Part shown: piece after piece, positions 7,319-10,668 of the stretch
How positions within the stretch are numbered: position 1 is the stretch's first letter
Layout of the letters: each line of letters begins with the position of its first letter
From: Flavobacteriaceae bacterium
GTDB lineage: Bacteria; Bacteroidota; Bacteroidia; Flavobacteriales; Flavobacteriaceae
Length of the DNA stretch: 10,668 nucleotides
NCBI GenBank assembly: GCA_023301205.1
Contig: JALZVC010000045.1
Location: 1 to 10,668 of the forward strand
Reading direction: 5' to 3'
Notes under the pieces: generated by a model
The model's database searches: none
Told to the model about the DNA's origin: nothing
Seen by the model: the letters and a program-made list of their open reading frames with translations, nothing else
Made by a program: the position numbers and the translations under genes

Positions 7319-10243
7319 TTAATACTTTATATTTATGGCCTCATAAATAGCCTCTTGAATATTGCTTCGTAAATTACTACCAATTAATTTTCTATTCTCC
7401 GCATCTGGATACGTTCTATTACTCATAAAAACATACACTAAATCTTGGTCTGGATCTGCCCAGGTAAAAGTACCTGTGAATCCACTATGCCCAAAACTAT
7501 TCATAGAAACACATCCACACGTTGGCCCAACATCTCCCAATTGTGGTTTGTCGAAACCTACACCACGCCTTACATTGTTAGCGCAATAATAACAGGTATT
7601 AAAAGCAGCTATCGTTTCGGGCTTAAGATATCGTTTATCACCATAAAATCCTTCCCAGAGATACATTTGCATAATTTTAGCCACATCATTTGCCGTGCTA
7701 AATATCCCAGCATGTCCACTTACACCGCCCAACATTGCCGCACCTTGATCGTGCACATATCCTTGTACTACTTGTTTTCTAAAAACTTGGTCGTTCTCAG
7801 TAGGTATAATAATATCTTTTGTATGCTTCTCTAGCGGTAAATACGTAGTATTATTCGCCCCAAGCGACTCATAAAGATCACGTTGCACTAAATCTTCTAG
7901 CGGTGTCCCATAGAAATTCTCAAGATATTTTTTAAGCAAATAATAAGACAGGTCACTGTATTTATAGCCAGAACGGATTCTTAGCTCACTCTCTTTTATT
8001 TGTTCGTAAATAGAATCGCTATATTCCCTCTTCATAAAAAGATTTTTAGCGACAGGAGTCGTAAAATCACCTTCTTGAGTTTTTCTGTACCATTTTGATG
8101 ATGGTTTTTTAGTCACCGTATCTAAGGTTTTTACATAAAATGGAATCCAAGCTTTTAACCGAGCTGTATGCGTAAGCATTTGTTTTAAAGTAATATTTTC
8201 CTTGTTTGTATTTTTATATTCTGGCAACATTTCCTTTAATTTCGTCTCCATAGTGATGACACCACGGTCATAAAGCTCCATTATCATAGGCAGTGTTGCT
8301 AGTATTTTTGTAAGTGACGCGACGTCATACAAATCATCATTTTTTACAGTGCTTTTCTGAGATTGGGTATGATAGCCAAAGTTTTTATCATACACCACTT
8401 TACCATTACGAGCTACGAGTATTTGCATACCAGGAGTCATTTTACCCCATAAACCTACCCTAGCGAGCGAGTCTATTTTATAAAACTTATAGCTGCTCAT
8501 CCCTACACTCTCTGGAGTTCCATACTGAAGTCTTTTTAATAGTTTAGTATCAATACCCGTACCTACAGGTATTTCTGCACTTATGCTAACGGGTAGTTTT
8601 CCTTTTGCTTGACGTGCTCCAAATATAATCTGTGCAGATAGTGATTGAGAGACTTCGCTATTTTGATAAGACACTATTATAGTTTCAATTTCGGCGAAAT
8701 TTTGAACTTGCAATAACGCATACGGGCTTGTAAAGATGTCCAATATTACATCGTTATCAATAGCAATTTCCTGCAGCCATTGTAATTCTTGAGCCTTGAA
8801 TTTGTAGCTTTTCCAAGGATTTTCATTACTCTTATGAAAACCAATAATCACCTTATCATACGCCTTTAGCTTCTTCAATAAAGTAGGAAGATCATCTGAC
8901 ATCACATGATCGATTTTGTCATATTTTCGAAGTGCTTCTAAAAAAGGTTTTCCAGAGGCATCTCCCATATTAACATAAGCAAATTTCTTTTTTTGAAGAT
9001 TTTTAATTGGCACAGATATGCTGTCATTTTTAACAACTGTAATAGCCGCTTCCATCGCCTGTTCATACAAGGCATCATCTTTAGCAGCATTGAGACTAGA
9101 CACCAAACCATAAGGGCTCACAGGCTGATAACGATGCAATCCAGCTTTAAATTTTGCAAACAAAATCTTCTTTACAGAATACGCTAAACGTTCTTCTGTG
9201 ATTACTTCTTCGCGATACGCATTTACGAGTAAAGCATGTGCTTTAGGGATATCTTCGGAAATAAGAAGAATATCATTACCTGCTAAAAAAGCAGCTAAAT
9301 CTATCTCTCCGGGAGTACTAAAGTTTGCAGCTCCTTTCATATTTAAGGCATCTGTAAAAATAAGTCCGTTAAAACCAAGCTGTCCTTTAAGCATATCTGT
9401 TACAATATATTTTGAAATACTGGAAGGATATCCTGGTCGATCTTCTAAGCTTGGAATATTGAGATGCGCAACCATTACACTGCTCAAGCCATCTCTTATC
9501 AATTTCCGATATGGATACAACTCTACGCTATCAATGCGCTCTTTAGAAAACGCTACGGTGGGCAAGGTTTTATGAGAATCTTGATCTGTATCACCGTGTC
9601 CAGGAAAATGTTTTGCATTTGCAAGAATACCAGCACGTTGCATTCCTTTCATAAAGGCAGCTGCTTTTTCGCTCACATTTATCATGTCTTCCCCAAAAGA
9701 ACGATTCCCGATGATAGGATTATTAGGGTTTGTGTTGATATCCACTACAGGAGCAAAATTGATATGCATACCCATTCGTTTTGTATGTGAACCAATACGA
9801 TAACCTACTTGTTCTACAATTTTATTGTCTTGAATCGCACCAAGTGTCATATTATAAGGATACGCAAAAGTAGAGTCTAGTCGCATTGCTAGGCCCCATT
9901 CTGCATCCATCGCAATCGTTAAAGGATATTTAGCGAGGTTTTGAAATTCGTTGTTAAGTTTTGCTTGACGAACCGGACCGCCTCGAGAGAAAATGACACC
10001 TCCTATATGTTGCTCGGTAATGAGTTTTTTAATTTTATCTGTTCGTTCTTTTTTATCACTAGAAAAAACATCTACCATAAAGAGCTGTCCTACTTTTTCT
10101 TGTAATGACATTTCGCCATATATACTATCTACCCATTTTTGTTGATAGCGAATGTTGTTTTCTGCAATTAAGGGGTCTACTTGTTGCGAATAAGTTACTA
10201 TGCTACTTAAAAGAAATAAAATAAGGAAAAAACAATTTTTCAT
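7319..10243 (-). CDS. GH3 beta-N-acetylhexosaminidase fused to a serine beta-lactamase-like domain (secreted)
   Basis: A 974-residue exported protein. MKNCFFLILFLLSSIVTYSQQ is a signal peptide with likely cleavage at the S-QQ region. The GH3 domain (about 25-370) has the NagZ-type loop KHFPGHGDTDQDSH (211-224), which contains the His acid/base dyad, and the nucleophile motif FTDALNMKGA with Asp298. Such enzymes release GlcNAc from peptidoglycan or other glycans. A linking alpha/beta domain (about 395-560) follows. The C-terminal beta-lactamase/esterase-like domain (about 575-974) has SLTK (Ser643, Lys646), YSD (762-764) in place of YxN, and HSGFTGT (from 919) in place of KTG. All key residues look intact; the C-terminal reaction is unknown (esterase, amidase or DD-peptidase-like). 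The fusion recurs in Bacteroidota. I chose the ATG at 10243 over an in-frame TTG six bases upstream because it gives a standard signal peptide. Confidence 0.93.
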   Translation of the reverse strand: MKNCFFLILFLLSSIVTYSQQVDPLIAENNIRYQQKWVDSIYGEMSLQEKVGQLFMVDVFSSDKKERTDKIKKLITEQHIGGVIFSRGGPVRQAKLNNEFQNLAKYPLTIAMDAEWGLAMRLDSTFAYPYNMTLGAIQDNKIVEQVGYRIGSHTKRMGMHINFAPVVDINTNPNNPIIGNRSFGEDMINVSEKAAAFMKGMQRAGILANAKHFPGHGDTDQDSHKTLPTVAFSKERIDSVELYPYRKLIRDGLSSVMVAHLNIPSLEDRPGYPSSISKYIVTDMLKGQLGFNGLIFTDALNMKGAANFSTPGEIDLAAFLAGNDILLISEDIPKAHALLVNAYREEVITEERLAYSVKKILFAKFKAGLHRYQPVSPYGLVSSLNAAKDDALYEQAMEAAITVVKNDSISVPIKNLQKKKFAYVNMGDASGKPFLEALRKYDKIDHVMSDDLPTLLKKLKAYDKVIIGFHKSNENPWKSYKFKAQELQWLQEIAIDNDVILDIFTSPYALLQVQNFAEIETIIVSYQNSEVSQSLSAQIIFGARQAKGKLPVSISAEIPVGTGIDTKLLKRLQYGTPESVGMSSYKFYKIDSLARVGLWGKMTPGMQILVARNGKVVYDKNFGYHTQSQKSTVKNDDLYDVASLTKILATLPMIMELYDRGVITMETKLKEMLPEYKNTNKENITLKQMLTHTARLKAWIPFYVKTLDTVTKKPSSKWYRKTQEGDFTTPVAKNLFMKREYSDSIYEQIKESELRIRSGYKYSDLSYYLLKKYLENFYGTPLEDLVQRDLYESLGANNTTYLPLEKHTKDIIIPTENDQVFRKQVVQGYVHDQGAAMLGGVSGHAGIFSTANDVAKIMQMYLWEGFYGDKRYLKPETIAAFNTCYYCANNVRRGVGFDKPQLGDVGPTCGCVSMNSFGHSGFTGTFTWADPDQDLVYVFMSNRTYPDAENRKLIGSNLRSNIQEAIYEAINIKY

Positions 10244-10300
10244 TGACAAGGTTCAGGATTTTAATTACTACGAAGATTTGTCAATTTTAGTGAATAAAAT

Positions 10301-10335
10301 TAAACATAATCTTCTGTACTCGTAAGTTACAAAAA
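10301..10335 (-). promoter_or_regulatory. Candidate promoter of the GH3 fusion gene
   Basis: On the minus strand, TTTTTG (10330-10335) and TATGTTTA (10301-10308) are 21 bp apart and resemble the Bacteroidota -33 (TTG) and -7 (TAnnTTTG) elements, with one mismatch at the last base of the -7. The pair lies between the stop of the upstream gene and the GH3 start and would give a leader of about 50 bases. I see no terminator between the two genes, so read-through from upstream is also possible. Confidence 0.35.
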
Positions 10336-10668
10336 CTATGCTAAAAAACGATTATGCCAACTCTCTGATGCAGGTACTTCCCAATTTTCTTGATACTCTG
10401 CTTTTGTGTTCACCAAGTTGTTGAAAACCACTGTATTCTTAGATACAGATCTATTTTTTGCCATAGCTCTAAAATCTGTCAAGGTTTTATGTGCGATAAA
10501 ATCACCATTATAAAACGTCACATTCATCTTATCCATTAAATCAAGGTCAAATTCTTTTTCTAAGGCTTGTATAAAATGAACAGAGGCATCTATACTACAA
10601 CCTGATGCAGATGCATTAGATTGGTTCAATCCAAAAACTATAAAGCGGTTGTATTTTATTTCAAATCC
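10336..10668 (-). CDS. Small conserved Bacteroidota protein (family often labelled 'ABC transporter ATPase'), N-terminus cut off
   Basis: The reading frame is open from the right edge to the TAG at 10336-10338 (110 codons), so the start lies outside the window. An in-frame TTG at 10629 is internal, because the coding sense continues upstream as GFEIKYNRFIVFG. Visible blocks are NASASGCSIDASVHFIQ, KMNVTFYNGDFIAHKTL and NTVVFNNLVNTKAEY, then WEVPASESWHNRFLA at the C-terminus. From memory these match a roughly 160-residue Bacteroidota family that databases often name 'ABC transporter ATPase'. The name is doubtful: the visible part has no Walker A or B, signature loop or membrane span. The function is unknown; it looks cytoplasmic. 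The conserved Cys in GCSID is the one residue that suggests chemistry. It reads in the same direction as the GH3 fusion, 92 bp upstream of it. Confidence 0.75.
   Translation of the reverse strand, partial: GFEIKYNRFIVFGLNQSNASASGCSIDASVHFIQALEKEFDLDLMDKMNVTFYNGDFIAHKTLTDFRAMAKNRSVSKNTVVFNNLVNTKAEYQENWEVPASESWHNRFLA

Noticed and set aside
7445..7834. 129-codon plus-strand open frame inside the GH3 fusion gene
   Set aside because: It is a mirror of the beta-lactamase-like domain, with no motif or start context of its own.
9198..9575. 125-codon plus-strand open frame inside the GH3 fusion gene
   Set aside because: It is antisense to conserved GH3 catalytic sequence; the coding signal clearly belongs to the minus strand.
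10244..10249. TTG start six bases upstream for the GH3 fusion
   Set aside because: It adds only two residues ahead of a normal ATG and signal peptide; TTG starts are less common.
1..10668. Mobile element, CRISPR array, prophage or defence island
   Set aside because: No transposase, integrase, spaced direct repeats, phage-like genes or terminal inverted repeats were seen; all genes look like chromosomal housekeeping or envelope genes with similar base composition.

Overview
This AT-rich window almost certainly comes from the chromosome of a marine-type Flavobacteriaceae bacterium (Bacteroidota). Several observations point there. A GH3 N-acetylhexosaminidase is fused to a serine beta-lactamase-like domain. 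One lipoprotein carries an acidic tail right after its lipidated cysteine, as surface lipoproteins of this phylum do. BshA of the bacillithiol pathway is present. Upstream regions hold TAnnTTTG-like promoter elements and no convincing Shine-Dalgarno sites. Genus and species cannot be fixed from the sequence alone.

There are seven protein genes, six on the minus strand. Reading by increasing coordinate: a DAACS-family symporter cut off by the left edge (1-959, -); aroC, chorismate synthase (989-2053, -); a divergent 115-bp promoter region; a predicted surface lipoprotein of unknown function (2169-2975, +); a 973-residue flavin/iron-sulfur 2-hydroxyacid dehydrogenase (2962-5883, -) whose 3' end overlaps the lipoprotein gene by 14 bp; a 244-bp intergenic region with a strong hairpin terminator; bshA (6128-7264, -); the GH3/beta-lactamase-like fusion (7319-10243, -); and the C-terminal part of a small conserved Bacteroidota protein cut off by the right edge (10336-10668, -).

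There are probably three minus-strand transcription units. The first runs from the right edge, or from a promoter near 10301-10335, through the GH3 fusion and bshA, and stops at the terminator at 6083-6113. The second is the flavin/Fe-S dehydrogenase alone. The third is aroC plus the symporter, 29 bp apart. The functions are mostly housekeeping: aromatic precursor synthesis, organic-acid oxidation, thiol redox buffering, cell-wall or glycan turnover and solute uptake. The GH3 fusion beside bshA places an enzyme that may release GlcNAc next to one that uses UDP-GlcNAc, but any functional link is inference.

I see no mobile element, CRISPR array, tRNA, rRNA, phage gene or recognisable defence system, and no clear previously undescribed system. 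The points most worth a second look are the 244-bp intergenic region with its two-way terminator and a 32-codon ORF, the tail-to-tail gene overlap, the orphan lipoprotein, and a cysteine quartet in the GH3 fusion.
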